A stretch of DNA of 64,000 nucleotides from Ambrosia x helenae (GCA_030844895.1 CM061229.1:104902975-104966974), one strand, 5' to 3'. Positions 31,654 through 43,114 are shown, numbered from the stretch's first letter. Numbers and translations: made by a program. Notes: generated by a model not told the origin, from the letters alone.

Positions 31654-32891
31654 TACACCTTTATCATTAATATTATACAAATGTGCCTAAGTCTTTATTT
31701 ATCCTAACTCACAACTTATATACATACATAAATGTATATAAATAATAATAATAATATGATTCTAAATTCTTTTTTTTTTCACATACAAGATTTTTTTTTA
31801 AATAAAGCCTTGAGTCAAATAGTCAAAGTCCTAGTCAAAGTCTTAGTCAAACAGTGAAAGTCTTAGTCAAATAGTCAATTCATCATAAAACCTTACTTTA
31901 TGGTGCTGACAAATTTTAATGACTAATTGACTCCAAAACTAGTATAAAAACCCACCTATGACCCATTATACTTTGCACCTCTAAATCGATTGTTTCAATC
32001 CGATTAAACTTTCCCTCATACCTTTCTTCTATAGTCTATTACTTCTACAATTGAAGCTTTGATTATAAGCTCTTGTAATTGGCGAATTGGAAGCTTGATA
32101 TTCTTTCTTTTTTGTTTTCTTCAATTTGGACTAGCTACGTTGTTGAGTCTTTGGGATTCGCCTCGCATACATTCACAACACATTATTCTATTTTTTTTAC
32201 GAGACATAGCATTTTGCTAAGGTGAGTTTTACATAGCCCCTTTTCTATTTATCACCATTTTTGGGGTGAAACATGTTACAACATTATTTATGCAATTCAA
32301 TCATCAATGTGTCTATGTGTATTTCTATGTTGCATTATGTCTTGAACATGACTAGGGTAAGCACAATTCTAGCATAAACATTCATCAGCCGACGGTATAC
32401 ATTGATAGATCTATTGGACTGACAATCCCACCCGGATACGTGCCTCCTACAAAGGTAGCGTGGGTGTTTGTTACTGCAATATAAACGAGTGAACCATGAG
32501 CGTATGGGATGTACCACAATACAACAGTCACAATGGTTGATTATGCACTCGATTTACTTCTAGTATGTTTTCACATATGGACTAGATTGCCATGACACAT
32601 GAATTGCACAACAATTTTATTCGATTATCAAAACCTATGTAATTCTCACCAACTTTTGTTGACCCAAAATATTTTCAACTTAACATGTTTCAGGTTCTAC
32701 TTGTTTGAAGATTCGAATTAATGGTTGAAGATGTGTGCATAGTTTTATTCAATTTGATGTACGAATTCTTGTATAACAATTGTATGTAATTTATTTAAAT
32801 CATTTAATGAAATTTATTATTCACCATGAGCTACTGAACAATCATCAATACGTGACATCCCGATGTTTCCGCCATCGGTTGGGGTGTTACA
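31563..32891 (+). repeat. Family-B LTR (3')
   Basis: TG...CA ended, 1329 bp, without the SINE seen in its partner. Contains an (AT)n expansion at about 31609-31650. No ORF of note. Confidence 0.9.
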
Positions 32892-32896
32892 GGTAG

Positions 32897-33515
32897 AGGA
32901 GGGGTTGAATATTTGTTTGGGTTTGGAGATGCCGGACATGGCACGGGTAGTCATGGTGCTTGTAGGAGGGTCCGGTGCAGTAGCAAGGGAGGGGGACGAG
33001 TATGTGATGGGTGGTTGAGATGAGTCACGAGATTGGTTAGAGGTGGGTGACGGGTGACTGTGAGGTGAATCGGATGTGGATTGGGCCGTGGGGTGGGCTG
33101 GAGCAGGTGATGTGTGAATGGGTGTAGGGGTATGGTGAGGAATATGTGGGCCGGTGGGTATACCAGGTGTATTTGGGGCGTTTGGGGTCTAGGCCGGAGT
33201 AGTTGGGTTTGTGGGAGATGGATTGTTTTGGGCTTGGGAAACAATGGGATTGTTTTGGGTTGGGGAAATCGTGGGGGTTAACAATAAAGACGGGTGAATA
33301 CCATTGTCCAGGAAGGTGTATGTCTTTGATGATGGTTTGTGGGTAGTGGAAAAAGGAAAGATAGTTTCATCAAAGATGACATGTCGGTTTATAGTGATGG
33401 TTTTTGTTTTGAGGTCAAGGCACTTGTATCCCTGGTGGTTTGACGGGTACCCAAGAAAGACGCAAGGATATGAGCGGTAGGCAAGTTTGTGGATGGTAGT
33501 GTTTGGTATTAATGG
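32897..33515 (-). pseudogene. Copia integrase C-terminal region and linker
   Basis: In the same frame as the polyprotein that stops at 33516, this stretch reads HKLAYRSYPCVFLGYPSNHQ and later IINRHVIFDE-like sequence, the usual continuation after the Copia integrase core, then a Pro/Thr/Ser-rich linker up to the inserted LTR element. A TAA replaces the codon after FGCIC, and a TAG interrupts the linker near 33190. It joined the RT part at 28606 before the insertion. Confidence 0.8.
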
Positions 33516-35747
33516 TTAACAAATGCAACCGAACACACGTAGATGATCATATGTGGGTAAGCATTTGTATAGGCGTTGGGTGGGGGTTTGGAATTTATGG
33601 ATTTTGCTAGGGATGATGTTTAAGAGGTATGTGGCGGTTTCAAGGGCATGGTGCCAGTAGGTGTTGGGTGTTGAGGAGTGGGCGAGGATGGTTCTCATAA
33701 GGTTGTTAGTTGTGCGGATTTTGCGTTCAGCTTTCCCATTTTGGGAAGAGCTGTGTGGGCAAGAGAAACGGAAGTGCATGCCATTTTGGTTACAATAATT
33801 ATGGAATTGATTGTTGGCATATTCACGTCCGTTGTCACATTGAAGTTGTTTAATTTTGGTATTAAATTGGGTGTGGACAAAATTGGTAAATTTTGTAAAC
33901 ATGGTAAAGACATCTGATTTATGTGCTATAGGATATGTCCATAAAAAATTAGTGTAATCATCTAAAAATAGGACATAATAGCGGTGACCCCCGTTTGAAA
34001 TAATTGGGGAGGTCCAAACATCACTGTGGACAAGATCAAATGGCATATTAGTACTTGTATTGGAATCAATAAAAGGAAGTCTAGTGTGTTTCCCAAAAAT
34101 ACAAGCACGACAAGTTTTATTATTTAAAACACCACAAGAAATCAAACTAGAAGATTTTAAATTTTGCAAAATGGCTGGGCCTGGGTGACCGAGCCGTTGA
34201 TGCCAAATGTCTTGAGTCAGGACTGCATAAGTAGAGGCAGTAGTAAGGTTAGTGATGTTGGACGGGCTGAGAGTGTAGAGGTCCCCCGAGCTATTGCACC
34301 GTAGGATAGGTTTCTTGGTCTTTAGGTCCTTCACAGTAAAACCATAAGGGTCAAATTCAACAGACAATTGATTATCAGTTGTAAAACGGCGAACTGAAAT
34401 AAGGTTTTTAACAAGATTGGGTGCGTAAAGGACATTATTAAGTTTAAATGGTGGAAATGGTGGTGGTAAGGTTATGTTGCCTTGTCCTAAAACCGGAATG
34501 GTTTTACCATTGCCAACAATTATGTTACGAATAATGTCAGAATTAAAAATAGACTTAAACTTATCAATTTGAGGAGACATTGTACCTGACGCGCCGGTAT
34601 CCATGGTCCATGAGGGGTCGTCATGGTGTATGGCTAAGTTGTAGAGGGCCTGTGCAATGTCGGTTGGGGAATAGTTGGTGTTGTAGGATTGGGTCGCGGG
34701 TGACTGAGATGGTTTTGGGCCTAAAAGACCTGGGCCGGATGAGTTTGATGGCTGTATGGGCTGTTGCGAGTTATTGGGTAAGGAAGCTGATGGATATGGG
34801 CAAGGTGGACTGGGCCAGTTGGCCCAAGGAGAAGGCTGAAAATAATTCGGGTAAGGGCTTGACCAAGGTGGAGGCCAGAATTGAGCAGGGTTGTGATGCG
34901 GTTGTTGGAATCGTCCCCGACCGTAGGAGAGTCTCCCGCGTCCACGGCCCCTTCCGCGACCGCGGTTGCGAGAGTCCTGTGAGCCGGCGCGGTCATATGA
35001 GGGAGGTGGTGTAGTCCGGTTATCATGGTTACGGGTTCCGGAGGATTGGGTGGTGGTGTGGAGAGCGGTACCCGCGGTTTGAGCAGAGGTCTTCGCCTGA
35101 GCGGATTTGTTATCTTCCACTTGGCAAAGTTTGGAACGGATGGTGTAGAAGTCCGGAAGTGGATGGGTGTTTTGAAGAATTAGAGAAATGCTTTCAAAGG
35201 GTTCGGTTAGGCCGGTAAGAATTTGGAGAACGAGTTGATTTTCGGTGATGGGTGCTTCGAGACTCTTGAGTTGGTCGAAGAGGAGTTTCATATGTTGACA
35301 AAAGGAGGAGATGTTGGAGAATTGTTCGAGGCGAGAGTTGAAGAATTTGTTTTGGATGGTGATAGTACAGGCGGCTTGGTTGTCGAGAAAAATGGTTTTG
35401 AGGTGAGACCATGCATCGTATGCACGGGTGTTGGGTACCATAATTGTGTGCACAAGGTCTTGGGATATGGTGCCATATATCCATTGAAGAACAATGGCGT
35501 CTATGCGCTCCCAAGAGTCATGGGTGGGTGGATTTGGTGTAGTGTCCGTTTCTGTTTCAGCCGTGGAAGAAGAGGACGCGGCTGTTGGACGAGGAAGGAG
35601 ATGGTCATAGACCTCGTATGCCTTACAATGAATGATGAAAAGTTCGGTCCATGTGTTGTAGTGTTCGGTTTGTCGGTCCAGGGTGATAGGGATAAAATTC
35701 TTAATATTGCTAACTGTGACAGCCGGGTGTAACGTTGAAGAAGACAT
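33516..35747 (-). CDS. Copia Gag-protease-integrase polyprotein, ended by a premature stop
   Basis: 743 residues. 1-220: Copia-type Gag (LTR-copia gag polypeptide, LDRQTEHYNTWTELF). 262-282: a GRGRGRG basic stretch where a CCHC knuckle would be expected; no knuckle is visible. 380-390: aspartic protease active site WTMDTGAS. 515-550: integrase HHCC zinc region (WHQRLGHPG ... CRACIFGK). 560-720: integrase catalytic core with D576 (HSDVW), D638 (QCDNG) and E674 (NGKAERK). The frame stops right after VFGCIC, where related proteins continue, so this is a nonsense mutation and RT is cut off. Start chosen at the first ATG, about 100 bp from the PBS. Lineage within Copia left open. Confidence 0.88.
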   Translation of the reverse strand: MSSSTLHPAVTVSNIKNFIPITLDRQTEHYNTWTELFIIHCKAYEVYDHLLPRPTAASSSSTAETETDTTPNPPTHDSWERIDAIVLQWIYGTISQDLVHTIMVPNTRAYDAWSHLKTIFLDNQAACTITIQNKFFNSRLEQFSNISSFCQHMKLLFDQLKSLEAPITENQLVLQILTGLTEPFESISLILQNTHPLPDFYTIRSKLCQVEDNKSAQAKTSAQTAGTALHTTTQSSGTRNHDNRTTPPPSYDRAGSQDSRNRGRGRGRGRGRLSYGRGRFQQPHHNPAQFWPPPWSSPYPNYFQPSPWANWPSPPCPYPSASLPNNSQQPIQPSNSSGPGLLGPKPSQSPATQSYNTNYSPTDIAQALYNLAIHHDDPSWTMDTGASGTMSPQIDKFKSIFNSDIIRNIIVGNGKTIPVLGQGNITLPPPFPPFKLNNVLYAPNLVKNLISVRRFTTDNQLSVEFDPYGFTVKDLKTKKPILRCNSSGDLYTLSPSNITNLTTASTYAVLTQDIWHQRLGHPGPAILQNLKSSSLISCGVLNNKTCRACIFGKHTRLPFIDSNTSTNMPFDLVHSDVWTSPIISNGGHRYYVLFLDDYTNFLWTYPIAHKSDVFTMFTKFTNFVHTQFNTKIKQLQCDNGREYANNQFHNYCNQNGMHFRFSCPHSSSQNGKAERKIRTTNNLMRTILAHSSTPNTYWHHALETATYLLNIIPSKIHKFQTPTQRLYKCLPTYDHLRVFGCIC

Positions 35748-35853
35748 GGCTGGATGATTGAGGGAGGTGATCGGAAAAATTGTGGCAGAAAAGAAAATAG
35801 TGGAGGCGATGACAGAATGTTACGGAAGAAATAGGAAGGCCCTTGATACCATA

Positions 35854-36010
35854 TGAGATTAATGTGGTTAATTGGTTACCTTTCATTCCATTTGATTAAC
35901 CATATATACATGATGCTCTATCCCTATTATTGGGAAGAGATAAATACAATTTAATATGATTACAATTATCTATATTTACAAAGTCAATGCTATTAATGCT
36001 ATCTATTAAT
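35854..36010 (-). repeat. Copia LTR (right; 5' LTR in element sense)
   Basis: TGAGATTAATG ... CTATCTATTA, with the last two bases changed from CA to AT relative to the left copy. PBS-like TGGTATCAAGGGCC lies next to it on the minus strand. Confidence 0.88.
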
Positions 36011-36017
36011 ATATATA

Positions 36018-36627
36018 CTAGGTGAAATCCCGTGTGAAAACACGAGAACACTAAATCCATCTAAAGCTGAAAATCCATTAATTGGTGGTTGTGCTTTTGC
36101 CTTTAGTAACCACTGATAAATGAAATAGCTGATTGAAAACCACTTATGAATCGGTAACCACTGATGAATGAATCAGCTGATGATTATCCACGAATGAAGC
36201 AAGCAACAGAGGATGAAAAAAACTTCTGATGACAGCAGTGGTTTGCATTCAACAGATGTTGTGATCAGAAGTCTGTTTCAGAGTAGACCCATTGAACAGA
36301 GCAGACCCATTAGTAATAAAACGCTCGTTTTTTTCGTTCTTTGTATAGCACTATGGTACTCGTTGGAAAGATAATAAAACGCTCGTTAATTTGGTGTAAT
36401 TTTTTTTTTTCAAAAAAAGTGTCATTTAAAAAGGTTATTAACATTTAAATATCATGGGGAAAGTGCATGTGTCATGCACATGATAGAGAAAAAATAATTT
36501 AATAGTAGATGGAGTATCCATGACCCATTTAAATGACCCAGTAAAATGAGCGGGAAAAAAAATGAAAGAAAGCTCCCATAAGATAACATGTGTCCCTTAT
36601 TAGCTTTCATTTATATATTATAGAAGA
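36018..36627 (-). mobile_element. Non-autonomous Helitron 1
   Basis: Minus strand: 5' end TCTTCTATAATATATAAATG, 3' end hairpin (CGTGT-TTTC-ACACG) followed by ATTTCAC and CTAG. Host bases are A at the 5' side and T at the 3' side, the Helitron insertion rule. 610 bp, no Rep/helicase. It shares a ~55-bp core (around 36350-36405) with Helitron 2. Confidence 0.8.
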
Positions 36628-36719
36628 TATATATGTTATATTATGTTATGAACTCACTACTTTTTAGTGTTTTGTGTTTGTCTTCTTTTTATATAAATAT
36701 AGTGTGCGGTTTTTTTTCC

Positions 36720-36857
36720 AAGCCGGGGGTCTCTCTGGAAGCAGCCTCTCTATCTCTAAAGATAGGGGTAAGGTTCGCCTACATCTTACCCTCCCCAGAC
36801 CCTACTAATAACGTCACTATTTGTGGGATTTTCTGGATACGGTTATTGTTGTTGTTA
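36720..36857 (+). mobile_element. Au-type SINE, 3' part
   Basis: Contains GATAGGGGTAAGGTTCGCCT, TACCCTCCCCAGACCC and GTGGGATTTTCTGGATACGG ending in (TTG)n, the familiar 3' body of the plant Au SINE family. The tRNA-derived 5' end is not clear. Confidence 0.78.
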
Positions 36858-36901
36858 TCATATAACCATGGAGTGGGTGGATTGAATAAATGGATGTTTG
36901 T

Positions 36902-38113
36902 TGTAACATCGCAAAATTTTCTCCAAAATTTTAATACATAAAAAGCCCTTATATATATATTAATTTTTTTATTACACCTTTATCATTAATATTATACAAA
37001 TGTGCCTAAGTCTTTATTTATCCTAACTCACAACTTATATACATACATAAATGTATATAAATAATAATAATAATAATATGATTCTAAATTCTTTTTTTTT
37101 TCACATACAAGATTTTTTTTTTTTAAATAAAGCCTTGAGTCAAATAGTCAAAGTCTTAGTCAAACAGTCAAAGTCTTAGTCAAATAGTCAATTCATCATA
37201 AAACCTTACTTTATGGTGTTGACCAATTTTAATGGCTAATTGAATCCAAAACTAGTATAAAAACCCACCTATGACCCATTATACTTTGCACCTCTAATTG
37301 TTTCAATCCGATTAAACTTTCCCTCATACCTTTCTTCTATAGTCTATTACTTCTACACTTGAAGTTTTGATTATAAGCTCTTGTAATTGGCAACTTTGGG
37401 GCTACACATATTCTATTTCTCGAGACTTAATACTTTGCTAAGGTGAGTTTTACATAGCTCCTTTTCTATTTATCACCATTTTTGGGGTGAAACATGTTAC
37501 AACATCATTTATGCAATTCAATCATCAATGTGTCTATGTGTTTTTCTATGTTGCATTATGTCTTGAACATGACTAGGGTAAGCACAATTCTAGCATAAAC
37601 ATTCATCAGCCAAACGGTATACATTGATAGATCTATTGGACTGACAATCCCACCCGGATACGTGCCTCCTACAAAGGTAGCGTGGGTGTTTGTTACTGCA
37701 ATATAAACGAGTGAACCATGAGCGTATGGGATGTACCACAATACAACAGTCATAATGGTTGATTATGCACTCGATTTACTTCTAGTATGTTTTCGCATAT
37801 GGACTAGATTGCCATGACACATGAATTGCACAACAATTTTATTCGATTATCAAAACCTATGTAATTCTCACCAACTTTTGTTGACCCAAAATATTTTCAA
37901 CTTAACATGTTTCAGGTTCTACTTGCTTGAAGATTTGAATTAATGCTTGAAGATGTGTGCATAGTTTTATTCAATTTGATGTACGAATTCTTGTAGAACA
38001 ATTGTATGTAATTTATTTAAATCATATAATGAAATTTATTATTTACCATGAGCTACTGAACAATCATCAATACGTGACATCCCGATGTTTCCGCCATCGG
38101 TTGGGGTGTTACA
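36902..38113 (+). repeat. Family-B LTR (5') of the 36902 element
   Basis: TGTAACATCG ... GTGTTACA, 1212 bp. Shorter than 31563-32891, chiefly by a deletion near 37395 that removes the stretch seen at 32085-32195. Confidence 0.9.
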
Positions 38114-38952
38114 GATTGGTATCAGAGCCATGGTTATAGGGAATTAGGTTATTAGAAAAATAATCTAGTCTATAACCATAGGATTATAACCAGTATTTGC
38201 TTCTTTTACTTGCCATTCTCTATCTCCCTCCTACTTCTTATCCCTACTTTCATCCTTACAAGAAGGTTGCTCTCCACCATTGGATCTACTCTTAGACTAA
38301 TAGGACAAAATCCTCAGGTTTAGCCTGAACCACCTTGAGATCTCGTCGAAGTTCTAGATTTTAATAACGAACACGTGCAATCTGGAAGGGTGAACGCCTG
38401 TATTCTGAGTCTTCTGTCTAGGCTGGCATTGCGCATATATTCCAGTCAGACGAGGGACCCGGATGCCTACCTGGGAATTCTCGGGATGAGTGTTCACTTA
38501 TAGGCTAAAGCATGTCTTCATATGTTATTAGAATTTAGAATCTTTGATAAGTCAACGTTTTCGTTTATTCGTTTTAATTAAATGAATAAATGATTACATT
38601 CCTTATATTACCTCATTGTCCTTTATTCAACCCATATCTTATTGAACATTCATTACCCAAATCACTTCCGTAACCGATGCCCTAAACTAAACAGAGATCA
38701 AGATCCTCCAGCTACCTAACCGCAAGTCTCACCATTTGACTATTGGTTGTTTTTATTCTATGTATTGACGTTATTTGATTCAAGTAATAATATATTTGTC
38801 TGAGAGTTGTTACATGGTGCATGATTGTTTGAATGTGAACTAATTATATAAATCTATACAACTACAACTCATATACTGTGCTTGTTATACTTGCTTGCAT
38901 AAACATGTTATCAATTTGCAACCTATGTGTATAATAAATGCTGCACTTAATA

Positions 38953-39134
38953 GAGGTCATCATGCCTTTTCAACAGTCGGGAGAGGCCCTACAACCTACT
39001 CCACGACTGGTGGAGGCTATCGAACCTACTCAACGATTGGTAGAGGTCATTATGCCTTTTCAACAGTCGGGAGAGGCCCTACAACCTACTCTACGACTGG
39101 TGGAGGCTATCGGACCTGCTCAACAATCGGTGGA
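38953..39134 (+). repeat. 30-bp minisatellite with 90-bp higher-order unit
   Basis: Six consecutive 30-bp units. Units 1-3 and 4-6 correspond one to one, giving a 90-bp higher-order repeat. Because 30 is a multiple of three the array is open in two frames (ORFs 38895-39164 and 38938-39141), but no start context or family supports a protein. Confidence 0.85.
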
Positions 39135-39576
39135 GATATAGAAGGACGCAAAACTCTAATGTAAGGTAAATTGGTGATTGCGGTCCGGAACGTAATCATG
39201 AATTTACAGGTACGTTAAGGTAGTGTGAAATTCTATCAAGGTTTTCAGTAAATAACCAATTATAAACTCTAGTTACCTGGTAGTTCATTTAGTCTTTCTA
39301 TAGTCAATCAACTCATGCATTTCTTTTAGGAGTCCTAAAACTTAAGATTCTTATTCTCCTTGCTATTTCAGATGAACCTAATCCAACCCTTAAAACTCAC
39401 ACATATCAAAACTCTTACCCAAATTATTCGAAACAGTTTATTCTGTTACCTATAAATTTATGTCATGCCTTAACTCGAAACTTCCCAAACCACCCTTGTC
39501 CTAATTTCTACCCAATCACCTTCAACCCTGTGTTTTCAATAAACTTCGGGACGAAGTTTCCAAAAGTAGGGGAGAC

Positions 39577-39736
39577 TGTAACATCGCAAAATTTTCTCCA
39601 AAATTTTAATACATAAAAAGCCCTTATATATATATTTATTTTTTTTTATTACACCTTTATCATTAATATTATACAAATGTGCCTAAGTCTTTATTTATCC
39701 TAACTCACAACTTATATACATACATAAATGTATATA

Positions 39737-39782
<46 letters not shown>

Positions 39783-40812
39783 TGATTCTAAATTCTTTTT
39801 TTTTCACATACAAGATTTTTTTTTAAATAAAGCCTTGAGTCAAATAGTCAAAGTCTTAGTCAAACAGTCAAAGTCTTAGTCAAATAGTCAATTCATCATA
39901 AAACCTTACTTTATGGTGTTGACCAATTTTAATGGCTAATTGAATCCAAAACTAGTATAAAAACCCACCTATGACCCATTATACTTTGCACCTCTAATTG
40001 TTTCAATCCGATTAAACTTTCCCTCATACCTTTCTTCTATAGTCTATTACTTCTACACTTGAAGTTTTGATTATAAGCTCTTGTAATTGGCAACTTTGGG
40101 GCTACACATATTCTATTTCTCGAGACTTAATACTTTGCTAAGGTGAGTTTTACATAGCTCCTTTTCTATTTATCACCATTTTTGGGGTGAAACATGTTAC
40201 AACATCATTTATGCAATTCAATCATCAATGTGTCTATGTGTTTTTCTATGTTGCATTATGTCTTGAACATGACTAGGGTAAGCACAATTCTAGCATAAAC
40301 ATTCATCAGCCAAACGGTATACATTGATAGATCTATTGGACTGACAATCCCACCCGGATACGTGCCTCCTACAAAGGTAGCGTGGGTGTTTGTTACTGCA
40401 ATATAAACGAGTGAACCATGAGCGTATGGGATGTACCACAATACAACAGTCACAATGGTTGATTATGCACTCGATTTACTTCTAGTATGTTTTCGCATAT
40501 GGACTAGATTGCCATGACACATGAATTGCACAACAATTTTATTCGATTATCAAAACCTATGTAATTCTCACCAACTTTTGTTGACCCAAAATATTTTCAA
40601 CTTAACATGTTTCAGGTTCTACTTGCTTGAAGATTTGAATTAATGCTTGAAGATGTGTGCATAGTTTTATTCAATTTGATGTACGAATTCTTGTAGAACA
40701 GTTGTATGTAATTTATTTAAATCATATAATGAAATTTATTATTTACCATGAGCTACTGAACAATCATCAATACGTGACATCCCGATGTTTCCGCCATCGG
40801 TTGGGTGTTACA
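39577..40812 (+). repeat. Family-B LTR (3') of the 36902 element
   Basis: 1236 bp, with a longer (AAT)n run (39737-39782) than its partner and one base lost in the terminal GGTTGGG. Confidence 0.9.
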
Positions 40813-40932
40813 TTTGTAATCTCATTTCAATTATTCATCATCTAACCATGGAGTTGGATAGGTTGAATAAATGGATAAATAGTTGAATCAGATATGATGT
40901 ATAGTGAATCTTAATTATATAAGTGACACTAA

Positions 40933-41178
40933 TTTTTTTAAACGGCCAACAAATCAACTCCGAACATTCTCGAAGTACCCACTAGACAAATGAGTACTCC
41001 GAGAGTAACTCGGGTACACCAGTAATTTTACACTAGTTCCTAGGGAAAACCCGCCGCCTGAAGGCCCACTGTGGTAAACTCCGGCTCACTAGCAGCATTT
41101 TGGTGCCGGTAGGACTCGAACTCCCCCCTCCTATAAAAAAAACAAGAAGGATGCCACTCCGCCATAAGAGGATTGGCA
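40933..41178 (-). mobile_element. Second tRNA-derived SINE type, old copy
   Basis: Minus strand: A-box-like TGGCGGAGTGGCA, B box GAGTTCGAGTCCT (around 41105-41120), a ~150-bp tail and a short A-run (T-run 40933-40939). Imperfect flanking duplication (40919-40934 against 41179-41194, 12 of 16 match). Unrelated in body to the SINE at 28741. Confidence 0.7.
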
Positions 41179-41323
41179 TATATGTGACAATATTATGTAT
41201 AGATTCACATGTCTATCAAAAGTTAATTAAGTTTTTCTTTTAAGTTTCAGATTTCATTTCAGATACATAACTACATTCCAAATTAGTATAAACAAAACTA
41301 AATACACAATTAGAGCATCTTTG
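41179..41323. other. Intergenic, nothing recognised
   Basis: AT-rich spacer between the SINE and the L1 fragment. Confidence 0.4.
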
Positions 41324-41567
41324 ATTTGGTTGCTGTGGAAAGTAAGGAACGAGAAGGTGTTTAATGATAAACAGGTTTAAATTAAGGATACAGTCACTAG
41401 TGTTAAGTCGGTGTCTTTTTTATGGTTAAAGTGTCGGTCTAGGCATAAAGATTTGGACTGGCCTTCGTGGATTAAGCACCCCTTGTATATGTTGTAAGTT
41501 GTGGCAGGCGGCCTTCTCTTTGAAGACGCATTCTTTGTTTGAATGAAGTTTAAAGTTCAAAAAAAAA
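41324..41567 (+). pseudogene. L1-type LINE 3' fragment
   Basis: One frame with a single stop reads LLWKVRNEKVFNDK ... SVSFLWLKCRSRHKDLDWPSW, the C-terminal end typical of plant L1 ORF2 (after the zf-RVT region). A 3' UTR and a nine-A tail follow (about 41558-41567). 5'-truncated and dead. Confidence 0.72.
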
Positions 41568-41794
41568 TGTAGGTTAAATGTAGAATCTATCCATTCTCAT
41601 ATATTTATAAATGAAATGAAGTTTTTTCTAACGAAAATATTTTACTCTTTTACATCAATAATCATATGTTTAAAAGGTATGTCTCTATCAAGTGAAGTAG
41701 CTTAAACGTGAGATGAACTTTTCAATCAAGAGAAAACACTTAAATATATGAAGGACAAACGAAACAAAATGATAACTATTTCGTCGTGTTGTTA

Positions 41795-42505
41795 GACTAT
41801 GTGGTGTGGGGGGCGGCTTGGGCTCGACGATGGCGTCTTGGGCCGGCCAACTCAGCCCTGGTTGCCCCTCACGCGTCGAAAATGGCTAATATTAGACGGG
41901 GAAGCCGACTCTTGTGAATGGTTGCTTTGTTTGTGCCATTCAATTCAACGGTCATATGACCGTTATTTTTTTTTTAAAAAAAATCTATTTTTATAAATAA
42001 CCATACCATTTATTTTTAAAAAACCACAATACAACCAAACCAAATACTCTCTATTGTTCTCATTTCTTTCAAACTTTATAAAAAATAATATGAATGCCTT
42101 CAACCAATCGACACAAGCTTTCAACCGAGTCAACGAGGAAAAGCTAAAGGTGACGAATGAAAAGCTCAAAATTGAAGAGGCGAAGGTTTTAGCAATCGGC
42201 ACAAGCTTCATGCTCGAAGCGAGGCGTTGAGTTATTAAAAAATTATAAGAACATATTATTAGAAAGTATAGCTAGACGGTTGTGTTTTTAAATTTAATGT
42301 ATCGTTTATTTTGTATTTGTAATTTCGATTTTAGTTTTAATATTATGTGACTTTGTTTTATTTGTAACATTTTTTTTTTTAATATTATGTGACTTTTATG
42401 TTATTTATTTTAATTATTTACTTATTTAAAAAATAAAAATTAAATGGTGGCCAATAGGAGTGAAAGACTACCCAAGAAAGACTATCCCACAACTTTGGAT
42501 AGTCC
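41795..42505. mobile_element. Non-autonomous PIF/Harbinger derivative
   Basis: Starts GACTATGTGGTGTGGG; the right end on the minus strand reads GGACTATCCAAAGTTGTGGG. TTA is duplicated (41792-41794, 42506-42508). Inside, the plus strand 42091-42229 reads NEEKLKVTNEKLKIEEAKVL, resembling the coiled-coil C-terminus of Harbinger ORF1. A palindrome ACGGTCATATGACCGT lies at 41949-41964 and recurs at 23048-23063 in the other Harbinger element. Confidence 0.7.
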
Positions 42506-42508
42506 TTA

Positions 42509-43114
42509 AGTTGTCTAAATACAAGAGTGACCCACTTTTTGATGACGGCAACCCTTCCTAAGGCTTTACGGCATGAACATCCAATTCTTGCCGGGTATGA
42601 CGTCCCTCTTGATTGGTGTTTTGTTTTTTTTTTTTAAAGAGAGGGATGATGCTCCTACCCCACGCTATGTGATATCTGCGATGGAGGACCATCATGGATG
42701 ATGAGCTTCCTCTACACCCTATAATCTAAGATGGGCCTCTAATGCACCACATAGTTTTTAAAAAAATTTACTGAAAACGAAGGCAATAAATATGAGGAAT
42801 GAGAGGTAGATTTGGTGTTATTTAAGACTCGATATCCCCGCTGCATTTAATGTTTTTTGTTCTGAAAGTTAAAACCAAAAATCTTCAATCAAAATTCAAA
42901 TGTTTTCGCCCCAATTTTCAAATCAAAACTTGTTTTTTAAAAGCAACTTTTAGTTTTTTCTTTGTTTTTTTTTTTTGAAATTAACGAATAGTCTTTTTTT
43001 TACCTTTACCAAACCTAAAACGTTTCTTTATGTATAGATAGATATTGATTGATTAAAAATGTGAAGGACGAGAGGTTGATTTAAAATAGATTTTTCTCTT
43101 CAAATATCACATTA
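42509..43114. other. Intergenic, nothing recognised
   Basis: AT-rich, several T-runs, no convincing ORF. May hold decayed MITE ends near 42600-42770, which I cannot define. Confidence 0.35.

Larger units (their letters stand above)
28607..32891 (+). mobile_element. Family-B LTR element with gutted gag, inserted in Copia pol
   Basis: LTRs 28607-30044 (enlarged by a SINE) and 31563-32891, PBS 30047-30060 (TTGGTATCAGAGCC), PPT 31548-31562 (AAAAGTAGGGGAGAC), target duplication GGTAG (28602-28606, 32892-32896). The internal region (1.5 kb) has only a gag with its core deleted. It shares PBS, PPT and LTR tips with the minus-strand family-A elements. Non-autonomous. Confidence 0.92.
26876..36010 (-). 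mobile_element. Ty1/Copia retrotransposon, split by a nested LTR element
   Basis: Short LTRs (26876-27032 and 35854-36008/36010, about 157 bp), PBS-like TGGTATCAAGGGCC (minus, just inside the right LTR), gag-protease-integrase (33516-35747 and on to about 32897) and RT-RNase H (27028-28606) in the Copia order. The sequence 28607-32891 is a later insertion with GGTAG duplicated. Nonsense codons and a small tandem duplication disable pol. It sits in the microsatellite tail of the RTE LINE; its own target duplication cannot be read there. Confidence 0.9.
36902..40812 (+). mobile_element. Young family-B LTR element without coding sequence
   Basis: LTRs 36902-38113 and 39577-40812, duplication TTTGT (36897-36901, 40813-40817), PBS 38116-38129, PPT 39562-39576. 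The internal 1.46 kb has lost gag except for its last codons (around 38690-38722, ending CCTCCAGCTACCTAA). By eye the LTRs differ at only a handful of sites apart from microsatellite length, so it is recent. Carries a 30-bp minisatellite. Confidence 0.92.

Noticed and set aside
34580..35732. Plus-strand ORFs opposite Copia gag
   Set aside because: Antisense shadows of the real minus-strand polyprotein.
38895..39164. 89-aa ORF in the 36902 element
   Set aside because: It is the open frame of a 30-bp minisatellite; no similarity to gag or other proteins.
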